From Bacteroidales bacterium (GTDB taxonomy: Bacteria > Bacteroidota > Bacteroidia > Bacteroidales > JAAUTT01): a stretch of 8,375 nt of DNA. The stretch lies in contig JAAUTT010000155.1 of the NCBI GenBank assembly GCA_012031335.1, forward strand, positions 1 through 8,375, written 5' to 3'. Both the position numbers and the translations under genes were made by a program. Below are positions 1-5,320 of this stretch, piece by piece (within the stretch, counting starts at the first letter, position 1; each line of letters begins with the position of its first letter). Below the pieces are notes generated by a model. That model searched no databases. It was given only the letters and a program-made list of their open reading frames with translations, and was not told the origin of the DNA.

Positions 1-50
1 TACACATATTTAATTTTTTTTCAAAAAAGTTTTTCTCTCAAAAATTGAGT

Positions 51-58
51 TATACTTG
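51..58 (+). promoter_or_regulatory. weak candidate -7 box (TATACTTG) before the first small gene
   Basis: TATACTTG matches seven of eight positions of the Bacteroidota -7 element TAnnTTTG and lies 25 bases before the ATG at 84. No convincing TTTG -33 box is seen about 20 bases further upstream, only a T-rich stretch. This is a pattern match only. Confidence 0.25.
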
Positions 59-83
59 TAGAGGCATCAATTATCGTAACCCT

Positions 84-322
84 ATGACACTCTCGCATTT
101 TAACAAGCTATCCCTGCACGAAAAAGGTGAATATACCTTTAAAAGTCTCGATGTTTCGTTTGTGGCATTCAGGGATTATTATAATCATAGGATAACGTTA
201 TATGCCAGCGGGTCTTTCTTTATTGAAGTATACTTTTCCCGGATGAGAACCGGATCACAATGATTGAAGGAATAGAGGAATCTCATAAACACATTGATCT
301 TTATATCAAAAAGATGAGTTAA
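84..322 (+). pseudogene. small conserved-type protein broken by a one-base frameshift
   Basis: From the ATG at 84 the frame reads MTLSHFNKLSLHEKGEYTF and continues through FVAFRDYYNHRITLYASGSF to FFIEVYFS, then shifts and stops at 261-263. The next frame continues the same protein: PDENRITMIEGIEESHKHID and on to KKMS, stopping at 320-322. Adding one C to the CCC at 238-240 joins the two halves into a 79-residue soluble protein. This resembles, from memory, a family of roughly 80-residue Bacteroidota proteins of unknown function with a LSLHEKG...RDYYN...EV pattern. No signal peptide or membrane segment is seen. An upstream in-frame TTG at 45 exists, but the family-like N-terminus starts at 84. 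Function unknown. The frameshift is either real or a homopolymer error. Confidence 0.7.
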
Positions 323-471
323 AAATTTAAAACGAGCCTTGTCTTGTTCCAAACTATTTTGGGGACAAGATACATGCCTTAGGTCGGTACCCACTCACAT
401 CGGAAATACAGAAATACACCCACCCACCCTTTCAATGGTATAAAGCCTTTTTACTGTAGGTATAAAAGCAC

Positions 472-523
472 TTTAGCAGTGGCTTCAAATACAAAAAGGA
501 AGCCACTGCTAAAAAGCTTTTTT
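472..523 (+). terminator. strong hairpin terminator inside repeat copy 1
   Basis: Bases 472-486 (TTTAGCAGTGGCTTC) pair perfectly with 499-513, giving a 15-bp stem and a 12-base loop. A further AAAAAGCTTTTTT and a T-rich run follow on the plus strand. It would stop transcription arriving from the small gene ending at 322. Confidence 0.65.
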
Positions 524-537
524 CATTTTTATGAAAG

Positions 538-587
538 ATTCTTCCCCCTTGCCCGAGGAAAAATTCGGGCAAAGGGAAAGAATTTTT
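538..587 (+). terminator. second long hairpin followed by a T run
   Basis: The inner stem TTGCCCGA (549-556) pairs with 565-572 around an 8-base loop. The outer stem ATTCTT (538-543) pairs with 578-583, with CCC/GGG between them. Five Ts follow (583-587). It could be a terminator or a structured RNA part of the repeat, next to the conserved right end of copy 1. Confidence 0.45.
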
Positions 588-609
588 CGGCTTTATGGCA
601 CTTTAACCC

Positions 610-903
610 TTGAAAACACGAGGCATCGGATTGCTTTGGTTGCTTGGCAATGCACCGGTCCCTGGTTTTATTGAAAGCATCCAGCCACGTTTTAATACAG
701 TTATAAAGCGGTAGTTTAAATCAATCAACTTTTGCACAAAGATCGTGAATTGCCCGGAAACGGTGCAAAAGACTACGGCATAAAGCCATTCCACTTCGTT
801 GCATTATTTATTCCGTTTCCTTTTGCCCTTATTCCGTTCAATTCACGGGCGGGAGTACAAAAATTGAGTTGATTTTTATTATTAATTTTTAAATTTTTGT
901 AAT
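610..903. other. gene-poor stretch between repeat copy 1 and the zinc-ribbon gene
   Basis: No convincing gene is present. On the minus strand a reading runs from an ATG near 805 into the conserved right end of copy 1 (ending KCHKAE). It has one internal TGA and coding-like codons such as those for FKLPLYNCIKTWLDAFNKT, so this may be a decayed part of the same repeat family. Its overlapping open frame in another phase looks like a shadow. Confidence 0.35.
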
Positions 904-1071
904 ATGAATTGTCCAAATTGTCAATCGGAATTAATGCCGGACTACAAATTCTGTCCGATGTGTGGTGAGCAAATCATCAGAGAATCAGTTTTATCGGATC
1001 CTACATACGATCGAGATTATTACCCAGATGGGTTTAATCCTGAATTGTATGGAATTGAAGAGCCTCGATAA
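904..1071 (+). CDS. 55-residue zinc-ribbon protein
   Basis: The protein begins MNCPNCQSELMPDYKFCPMC. Two CxxC knuckles (Cys3/Cys6 and Cys17/Cys20) separated by ten residues form a typical N-terminal zinc ribbon. The rest is acidic and tyrosine-rich (SDPTYDRDYYPDGFNPELYG) and has no recognisable domain. ATG at 904 is the natural start because the ribbon begins at residue 3. No Shine-Dalgarno sequence is seen, only AT-rich DNA, which is common in this phylum. The stop codon lies in the loop of a terminator, so this is a single-gene transcript. It sits between two direct copies of an interspersed repeat. Zinc ribbons of this type usually mediate nucleic-acid or protein contacts. Its own role is unknown. 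Confidence 0.75.
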   Translation: MNCPNCQSELMPDYKFCPMCGEQIIRESVLSDPTYDRDYYPDGFNPELYGIEEPR

Positions 1072-1085
1072 GGGGCTTTTCTTTT
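1058..1085 (+). terminator. terminator overlapping the zinc-ribbon stop codon
   Basis: AAGAGCC (1058-1064) pairs with GGCTTTT (1074-1080), including one G-T pair, around a loop that holds the stop codon. CTTTTT follows. Confidence 0.7.
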
Positions 1086-1097
1086 TAAGATAGATGA

Positions 1098-1129
1098 TGG
1101 GGAAAAAAGAGATACTTCCCCATTTTTTT
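1098..1129 (+). terminator. second tandem terminator
   Basis: TGGGGAA (1098-1104) pairs with TTCCCCA (1116-1122) around an 11-base loop, directly followed by seven Ts. It lies about 20 bases after the previous terminator, so read-through from the zinc-ribbon gene should be well blocked. Confidence 0.7.
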
Positions 1130-1153
1130 GCTTTAAAACAATTCGGAGCTGTA

Positions 1154-1444
1154 ATATACCCACCCACCCTTTTAAAGGAATAAAGCCTTTTACCAGTTTG
1201 GTATAAAGCCCTTTGGGGTTATTCCATTTCACTATCGCTTCAGACTGCCCCAGCTCATGGTTGGCTAGTGCAGACCTTCGCTGCCGTTTCATTTCATAAC
1301 CCCAAAAAGTCTTTTTCATGTTTTGAAAGCACAAGCAAATTGCTTCATTCCATTTCAACCATCGCCCTTTCATACCTTCAAGACCTCAGGTTTCATTACA
1401 TTTCTCAATTTGCTTGTACTTTCGGCTTTATGGCACTTTGACCC
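1154..1444 (-). repeat. interspersed repeat, copy 2 (291 bp)
   Basis: This is the longer relative of 414-609, sharing both ends in the same orientation. The interior contains a second GGTATAAAGCC motif near 1200, like the one in the left end of copy 1. A minus-strand frame is open across most of it (MKGRWLKWNEAICLC... KWNNPKGLYTKLVKGF), but it continues downstream antisense through the zinc-ribbon terminators. The conserved KCHKAE segment is in another frame. I therefore treat it as a decayed, once-coding repeat and not as a gene. The rest of 1072-1542 holds two terminators and the dprA promoter region. Confidence 0.6.
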
Positions 1445-1470
1445 GATATCTGTAAGATATTAAAGAAAAA

Positions 1471-1507
1471 TTTGGCCTGTTTATTTTTACTTTCGAACCT
1501 ATATTTG
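1471..1507 (+). promoter_or_regulatory. candidate Bacteroidota promoter for the dprA-like gene
   Basis: TATATTTG (1500-1507) is a perfect TAnnTTTG -7 box. TTTG at 1471-1474 could be the -33 box, although the 25-base gap is longer than usual. Transcription would start near 1513, giving a leader of about 30 bases before the ATG at 1543. No other promoter is seen before the downstream phosphoribosyltransferase, so the two genes probably share this one. Confidence 0.45.
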
Positions 1508-1542
1508 TTTATTTTGTATTTTAATAAATACCACAACAGCTC

Positions 1543-2220
1543 ATGGGCCAGTTCAACTATTCACAGTACCTCTCCCGCCTTAATGAATTCGAAAGGGTGA
1601 ATGCCCCGGTAGAACTATTTTTGCAGGGCGATGAAAGCCTTTTGCAAAAGGGGGTCAGGGTTTCTGTTGTAGGGTCTAGGAAACCGTCTGAAAATGGGGT
1701 ACTAAGGGCACAGATACTGACAAAGGCTTTGTTAGGACACGGCATTATTGTTGTAAGCGGCCTTGCCGAAGGGATCGATACCGTGGCCCATCAGACGGCC
1801 ATAAAGGAAAACGGCAGGACAATTGCCGTTCTTGGAACGCCATTTAGCAAAGTTTATCCTGCATCAAACAAAGCACTTTTTGAGAAGATTGTAAATGAAC
1901 ACCTTGCTATAACGCAATTCCCTGAGAACTATTCCGTCCAGAAGCAAAATTTCCCAATGCGAAACCGGACGATGGCCTTGATAAGCGATGCCACTATAAT
2001 TGTGGAGGCAAGTGAAAACAGCGGCACCCGGCATCAGGGATGGGAAGCGCTACGCCTGGGAAGGCTGGTCTTTATTCTTCAGAGTATCGTTGAAAACCCT
2101 CAATTAACCTGGCCAAAAGAGATGTTAAATTATGGTGCGCAGATCCTTCGCAGGGAAGACATGGACACTGTTTTTGAAAACATTCCGAGTTTGACTTCAT
2201 CCTTTGACCTTGCTTTTTAA
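1543..2220 (+). CDS. dprA: compact DprA-like (SMF/Rossmann) protein, putative antitoxin of a ShosTA-like pair
   Basis: This 225-residue protein is a Rossmann-fold DprA/SMF domain. Visible family motifs are VSVVGSRKPSENG (residues 40-52), SGLAEGIDTVAH (72-83), FPMRNRTMALISDA (137-150), VEASENSGTRHQG (154-166) and GRLVFIL (173-179). Canonical DprA loads RecA on incoming single-stranded DNA in transformation and is about 290-370 residues. This one lacks the N-terminal SAM-like and C-terminal winged-helix regions. The next gene, six bases downstream in the same frame, is a phosphoribosyltransferase. DprA-like plus phosphoribosyltransferase is the arrangement described for ShosTA, a toxin-antitoxin and anti-phage module with DprA-like ShosA as antitoxin. 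The family call is firm. The antitoxin role is inferred from the neighbour. An ordinary competence DprA is less likely given the missing domains. Confidence 0.88.
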   Translation: MGQFNYSQYLSRLNEFERVNAPVELFLQGDESLLQKGVRVSVVGSRKPSENGVLRAQILTKALLGHGIIVVSGLAEGIDTVAHQTAIKENGRTIAVLGTPFSKVYPASNKALFEKIVNEHLAITQFPENYSVQKQNFPMRNRTMALISDATIIVEASENSGTRHQGWEALRLGRLVFILQSIVENPQLTWPKEMLNYGAQILRREDMDTVFENIPSLTSSFDLAF

Positions 2221-2226
2221 TCTCCC

Positions 2227-2841
2227 ATATTTAACCGTTGCGAATTATTCTCCCGCGGAAGGGCAGACCTGTCTGTCAGGTCCAGATCGCTTTGTGACGG
2301 GCTGAAAAATGGCAACAAAGACTATGTCAACAGAGCGATAGAACACCTTCAGAACAGCCAAGGTATCGATTGGCACCCGTTCCTGAATGGAGGCGTGACA
2401 TTGGTGCCCATCCCGAGAAGCTCCCTTTTGCAGGATGGTGCTTTGTGGCCTGCAATGGTAATTGCCTCATGCCTGAAAGGGGCAGGTTTAGCTGGTGATG
2501 TGGCCCCTATCATAAGAAGGGGGAGGGCTGTAAGAAAATCTTCGATCCAGCCCAATGCTGACGCACGGCCTTCAGTCACGGAGCACAAGGAAAGTTTTGA
2601 AGTTTCCGGTTTATTGATACCCCCTGCACATATTACCCTTGTGGACGATGTCCTGACTTTAGGTAGAACAGGGATGGCATGTGCTCAGAAGTTACACGAG
2701 GTTTTTCCACGGGCCGAGATACGGTTCTTTTCGGTAGTAAGGACCCAAAGCCTAGTACATGACATTGAAAGACTGGTAGACGTTTCAGTTGGCAATATCC
2801 ATTATAATCCTGACTCTGGCAGGACCATCCGGGAACCCTAA
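2227..2841 (+). CDS. phosphoribosyltransferase, putative ShosT-like toxin, with no standard start codon
   Basis: The frame is open from the codon after the DprA stop (2221) to TAA at 2839-2841. Family-like sequence begins at ATA 2227 (FNRCELFSRGRADLS), giving about 204 residues. The PRPP-binding motif VDDVLTLGRTG lies at residues 139-149 counted from there, with the acidic pair D140/D141. Other type I PRTase features are TLVPIPRSSLL and a PRAEIRFFSVVRT strand near the C-terminus. There is no ComF-type zinc finger. In ShosTA systems the PRTase partner is the toxin. No ATG, GTG or TTG occurs in frame before GTG 2395, and starting there would remove 56 residues including family-typical sequence. 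Possible explanations are an ATG-to-ATA mutation, ATA initiation coupled to dprA, or read-through of the DprA TAA. The fold call is strong. Whether the protein is made is uncertain. Confidence 0.75.
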   Translation: MFNRCELFSRGRADLSVRSRSLCDGLKNGNKDYVNRAIEHLQNSQGIDWHPFLNGGVTLVPIPRSSLLQDGALWPAMVIASCLKGAGLAGDVAPIIRRGRAVRKSSIQPNADARPSVTEHKESFEVSGLLIPPAHITLVDDVLTLGRTGMACAQKLHEVFPRAEIRFFSVVRTQSLVHDIERLVDVSVGNIHYNPDSGRTIREP

Positions 2842-2867
2842 CATAATATTTCAGAGTGAAAGAAGCT

Positions 2868-2897
2868 TAAAAATCCAATCCCCTGTGGGGTTAGGGG
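2868..2897 (-). terminator. hairpin between convergent genes, probably ending the minus-strand unit
   Basis: CCCCT (2880-2884) can pair with AGGGG (2893-2897), or CCCC with GGGG at 2887-2890. On the minus strand the hairpin follows the stop at 2911 within about 15 bases and is followed by ATTGGATTTTTA. The stem is short, so the call is tentative. Confidence 0.4.
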
Positions 2898-2910
2898 CAA
2901 TGTTTTCCTG

Positions 2911-3146
2911 TCAATCTTTGCTACCAATCCACCACTGGAAATCTTCCTGAGAGAGATTGTTTTTCATAAATTCATCCATCCCGGAATCATTTAGCTCAAG
3001 GACAAACCTTTTAAAATTAAGGACACCTTTACATTTTTCAATTCCCATTTCTGGAAACTTGATTTCATGGGTTCCTTCAGGCTCTCGATCCAGAGTTCAA
3101 AGTCGGAGGTAGTGGGCTTAAAAGCCGCCTGATCATAATACTTCAT
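2911..3146 (-). pseudogene. small conserved-type protein broken by a one-base frameshift (minus strand)
   Basis: From ATG 3146 the frame reads MKYYDQAAFKPTTSDFELWI, then ESLKEP, then leaves the expected phase and stops at 2991-2993 (51 residues). Restoring one base at the GGG (plus strand) at 3069-3071 gives ESLKEPHEIKFPEMGIEK, then CKGVLNFKRFVLELNDSGM and DEFMKNNLSQEDFQWWIGSK, ending at TGA 2911-2913: 78 residues, soluble and acidic. It resembles small Bacteroidota proteins of unknown function. It lies 66 bases downstream of the HU gene on the same strand with no obvious promoter of its own, so the two may be co-transcribed. The frameshift is either real or a homopolymer error. Confidence 0.65.
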
Positions 3147-3212
3147 TACCACTTTCCCGATATTGAGTAGTCTATCTGATTCTATATTGGATAATTAGCT
3201 CATATATAGATT

Positions 3213-3497
3213 TTAAGGTTTTTCTACCTTTACCTTTTGTACAAACTCTTTCGATGGTTTGAATTTAGGGATAAAGTGTTCCGGGATAATGATTGTTGTG
3301 TTTTTTGAAATGTTCCGGGCTGTTTTCTTGGCACGTTTAACGACTTCAAAAGTGCCAAAGCCCCTTAAATAAACATTATTACCTTTAGTCATTTTATCTT
3401 TGACAGTGTCCATCAAAGCTTCTACGGTGGACATTACAGTTACTTTCTCGATCCCGGTCTTGCGGGAGATCTCATTAACGATATCTTGTTTGGTCAT
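3213..3497 (-). CDS. HU-family DNA-binding protein
   Basis: This 94-residue protein is a complete HU/IHF-family member: a helical N-terminus (MTKQDIVNEISRKTGIEKVT), the GFGTF motif (residues 46-50), the basic arm (KRAKKTARNISKNTTIIIPE, 54-73) and the PKFKPSKEF C-terminus. HU dimers bend and compact DNA and assist recombination and transposition. The arm reads RNI where many HU/IHF proteins have the intercalating proline (RNP). As I recall, this RNISKNTTI arm is common in Bacteroidota HU. A consensus-like promoter lies directly upstream. The gene is divergent from the GIY-YIG relic. It could be a mobile-element paralogue and not the main chromosomal HU. Confidence 0.93.
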   Translation of the reverse strand: MTKQDIVNEISRKTGIEKVTVMSTVEALMDTVKDKMTKGNNVYLRGFGTFEVVKRAKKTARNISKNTTIIIPEHFIPKFKPSKEFVQKVKVEKP

Positions 3498-3525
3498 TGT
3501 GATTAAGTTATTATTATTACTAGTT

Positions 3526-3555
3526 CAAAGGTATAGTATTCAAAATATTGTCCAA
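3526..3555 (-). promoter_or_regulatory. promoter of the HU gene
   Basis: On the minus strand TACCTTTG (3533-3526) is a perfect TAnnTTTG -7 box, with TTGG (3555-3552) as a near -33 box 18 bases upstream of it. It lies about 30 bases before the HU ATG. Confidence 0.6.
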
Positions 3556-3564
3556 GCGCAATCA

Positions 3565-3582
3565 ATAAATTTATAAATTTAT
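3565..3582. promoter_or_regulatory. 18-bp perfect AT-only palindrome, possible operator
   Basis: ATAAATTTATAAATTTAT is identical to its reverse complement. It lies in the divergent HU/GIY-YIG intergenic region and overlaps TAAATTTA (3574-3581), a near -7 box for the rightward gene. AT-only palindromes arise easily by chance in such DNA. Confidence 0.35.
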
Positions 3583-3598
3583 CCTCAAAGCAAGAGCT

Positions 3599-4086
3599 AT
3601 GGACATTTTTATATATGCCTTGATCGACCCCTTGACAGCCATTTAGTACGCTATGTAGGAAAAACCACCGATCCTTACAAAAGGGAAAATGAGCATAAAA
3701 ACAGGAAGGGGAGAGCTGATAAGGACAAGTGGATAGAATCTCTTAAGGAACAAGGCAAAATGCCTAATTTCCACATTCTTGAAATTTGCGATGATACAAA
3801 TTGGCATAAAAGGTAGCGGTTCTATATTGATAAATACGATACGCCCGAAAGCCCATTGTTCAATATGCGATATGGTGTTACATACCGCCCCCAGGATATT
3901 GAAGAGTTGCTTTTAAAAAGAATTTTCTATAAATCCTATTTCAAGAAAAGCCCGGAGTTGTTTTATGTTGTAATTGGACTTGAAAATGGGCACTTCTACC
4001 CATTGGATGGATATTGTGGGGCTATGTTATTAACATTTCTTTATAGTTTTCAACGCACCTTAATAATCAATAACATACATAAATAA
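3599..4086 (+). pseudogene. GIY-YIG endonuclease relic with a frameshift and an in-frame stop
   Basis: ATG 3599 opens MDIFIYALIDP, the first half of a GIY-YIG signature. Sequence then continues one phase over as DSHLVRYVGKTTDPYKRENE, which holds the YVG strand, the catalytic-type arginine (KRENEH) and the helix. Adding one C to the CCCC at 3628-3631 joins them as DPLDSHLVRYVGKT. The frame then meets TAG at 3814-3816, between NWHKR and RFYIDKYDTPESPLF, where related proteins usually carry a charged residue. It continues through MRYGVTYRPQDIEELLLKR to TAA 4084-4086. The restored length is about 162 residues. GIY-YIG nucleases of this short type occur in mobile elements and restriction contexts. 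With two lesions the gene is probably dead. The last 50 residues match nothing I recognise. Confidence 0.8.
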
Positions 4087-4316
4087 TACATTTGTTAACG
4101 ACTTTAAAATGAAACATATTAAGATTGGGTTAATAACTACGTTCAAATGTTAATAAGTGGATCTTGTAGATAGTTGTGTAACACATTAACTTAAAATTCT
4201 TAAAACGCATTAGAAAATATACTGCAAACATGCTGGCTAACAAACAAGCATACATACCAGAAAACAAATCAAGCGCAATAAATTCCAATACATGGAAATT
4301 ATTGAAATTTAATGAT

Positions 4317-4362
4317 GAATAAGGAAGAATAAGGAAGAATAAGGAAGAATAAGGAAGAATAA
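4317..4362. repeat. 10-bp tandem repeat, 4.6 copies
   Basis: GAATAAGGAA is repeated four times perfectly (4317-4356), followed by GAATAA. It is non-coding, and a unit of about one DNA helical turn would place any bound protein on one face. The perfect identity suggests recent slippage and variable copy number. Confidence 0.9.
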
Positions 4363-4496
4363 TTATATTATATGATAAGGGAAATATTCTTATATATTAA
4401 CGGGTGTGCTTGAAATGTAGTTATCAACAATTAATTGACTGCTTATGGTTGATAAAATAGGGAGCAAAATAGTATATATGAGAAAAATATTTTATG

Positions 4497-4504
4497 TATA
4501 TTTG
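4497..4504 (+). promoter_or_regulatory. -7 box (TATATTTG) before the 136-residue protein
   Basis: A perfect TAnnTTTG match 15 bases before the ATG at 4520, predicting a leader of roughly 10 bases. No clear TTTG -33 box is found at the right distance. Confidence 0.4.
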
Positions 4505-4519
4505 TAAAAATTATTTAAG

Positions 4520-4930
4520 ATGGATTTAGAATTAAATTTTATTGAGCCACAAGATAACAAGAGAGCTATTAAGTGTACGGTTCACAAGAGCGGAAAACTT
4601 GGGTTCTCTTTTGGCGCAATTGAATATCTAAAATTAGCAGATTACAAATCTATAAGCGTAGCTACTAATAAAGGCGTTCCTTCGGATGAGAATTTATATA
4701 TCATATTAAACAAGGAAGAAAGTCCGTCTTCGTATCGAATAAGCAAAGCCGGGGATTATTATTATATTAATGCCAAGGATCTTCTTGAAAAGATTAAAGT
4801 TGATTACACAGACGATTCTCAGACCGTTATATATGATATTTCTGAGTTGCCTCAGAAAATAGATAATAAGACCGTTTTTAAACTGAAGAAGAGGGTGTTA
4901 GAAAATAAGGGAAATGCTAGTAAGAAATGA
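4520..4930 (+). CDS. 136-residue conserved-type protein of unknown function
   Basis: It starts MDLELNFIEPQDNKRAIKCT, with TVHKSGKLGFSFGAIEYLKL (20-39) and YRISKAGDYYYINAKDLLEK (about 72-91), and has a lysine-rich C-terminus (KLKKRVLENKGNASKK). It resembles, from memory, Bacteroidota proteins of 120-150 residues with a 'KSGKLGFS...RITKAGDYYY' pattern and no assigned function. There are no signal peptide, membrane segments or catalytic motif. The strand-rich N-terminal half with a GKLGFS turn and the basic tail could suit a DNA-binding or structural role, but that is a guess. ATG 4520 is the only reasonable start. It is followed 61 bases later by a YjzC-like gene on the same strand with no terminator between them. 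Confidence 0.8.
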   Translation: MDLELNFIEPQDNKRAIKCTVHKSGKLGFSFGAIEYLKLADYKSISVATNKGVPSDENLYIILNKEESPSSYRISKAGDYYYINAKDLLEKIKVDYTDDSQTVIYDISELPQKIDNKTVFKLKKRVLENKGNASKK

Positions 4931-4991
4931 TCAAATTTATAAGTTTAATGGCGAAAAGGCACGCCTTAGGTTGTCTTAACAAGTTTATATT

Positions 4992-5144
4992 ATGAAGACT
5001 GGCGAAATTTGCCAAGTAAGTGGTGTTTACAAATGTAGTTTGCACCCAAATAACACAATACCAATTGCAAAAGGTAATAAAGTGCCTCCATGCAGTGTAG
5101 GTGGTGGGCATGCGGCCACATGGGTATTAGTTCAAAAAGCTTAA
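4992..5144 (+). CDS. 50-residue YjzC-like zinc-ribbon-type protein
   Basis: The protein begins MKTGEICQVSGVYKCSLHPN, contains KGNKVPPC and GGGHAATWVLV, and ends QKA. The pattern GE-C-x-SGxYxC-x2-HP ... G-x-x-PPC ... G-x-A-x-W is that of the small YjzC-like family. Cys7, Cys15, His18, Cys34 and perhaps His40 could bind a metal. Function is not established. Such proteins are often scattered in accessory DNA. ATG 4992 places the conserved GEIC motif at residue 4. An opposite-strand frame covering the same bases has none of these features and is a shadow. Confidence 0.75.
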   Translation: MKTGEICQVSGVYKCSLHPNNTIPIAKGNKVPPCSVGGGHAATWVLVQKA

Positions 5145-5190
5145 AGTATATAGAAAATGTCTATAGCTTTAAATAGTGTAAACAAAAAAA

Positions 5191-5210
5191 GCCAAGATTG
5201 GAACCTTGGC
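5191..5210 (-). terminator. hairpin followed by a T run on the minus strand
   Basis: GCCAAG (5191-5196) pairs with CTTGGC (5205-5210) around an 8-base loop. On the minus strand it is followed by TTTTTTTGTTT. It could stop antisense transcription coming from the insertion sequence. On the plus strand only CCCTTT follows, so it is a poor terminator there. Confidence 0.5.
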
Positions 5211-5320
5211 CCTTTGCGGAGTCTAATATTTTCTACCCCGAAACTTTTTTATTCGCAATTCAAAAGTAGGGAAAAATATTTAGACTTCCAAGGGCAAACC
5301 CAGAAGGGAGGAGTAGGACT

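Larger units (their letters stand above)
414..609 (-). repeat. interspersed repeat, copy 1 (196 bp)
   Basis: Both ends match a second element at 1154-1444 in the same orientation. The left ends (414-450 and 1154-1190) agree at about 33 of 37 bases, and the right ends (586-609 and 1421-1444, TTCGGCTTTATGGCACTTT...) agree at 23 of 24. The interiors differ in sequence and length. Copy 1 carries two hairpins. Read on the minus strand, the conserved ends spell KCHKAE and KGFIPLKGWVG in both copies, with differences mostly at third codon positions, so the family may derive from a coding sequence. The strand given is the direction of that reading. No transposase is seen. Confidence 0.65.
4087..4519. 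other. AT-rich gene-free region with GTTAATAA-type motifs
   Basis: No gene is supported here. The stretch and the end of the GIY-YIG relic carry a palindrome ATGTTATTAACAT (4024-4036), GTTAAC (4094-4099), GTTAATAAC (4129-4137), GTTAATAAG (4149-4157) and TGTGTAACACA (4175-4185). A 10-bp tandem repeat and a promoter-like site precede the next gene. It could hold protein-binding sites or be a fragmented element. Confidence 0.4.

Noticed and set aside
338..369. CTTGTC/GACAAG inverted repeat after the first small gene
   Set aside because: Only six pairs with a 20-base loop and no T run; a much stronger terminator follows at 472-523.
603..794. 63-residue minus-strand open frame
   Set aside because: No family-like content; another phase of the same stretch looks more coding-like but has a stop.
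1020..1373. 117-residue minus-strand open frame
   Set aside because: It runs antisense through the zinc-ribbon stop and both terminators, has no domain, and overlaps repeat copy 2. Only its KWNNPKG...KGWVGI part recurs, so it is treated as repeat-derived.
2395..2841. PRTase starting at GTG 2395 (148 residues)
   Set aside because: The 56 codons upstream are open and look like the PRTase N-terminus. Starting at the GTG would cut into the conserved VPIPRSS strand.
2227..2841. ComF competence protein next to DprA
   Set aside because: The N-terminal zinc-finger cysteines of ComF are absent and the partner DprA lacks its usual accessory domains.
4317..4362. CRISPR-like repeat
   Set aside because: The 10-bp units are contiguous with no spacers; no cas genes are present.
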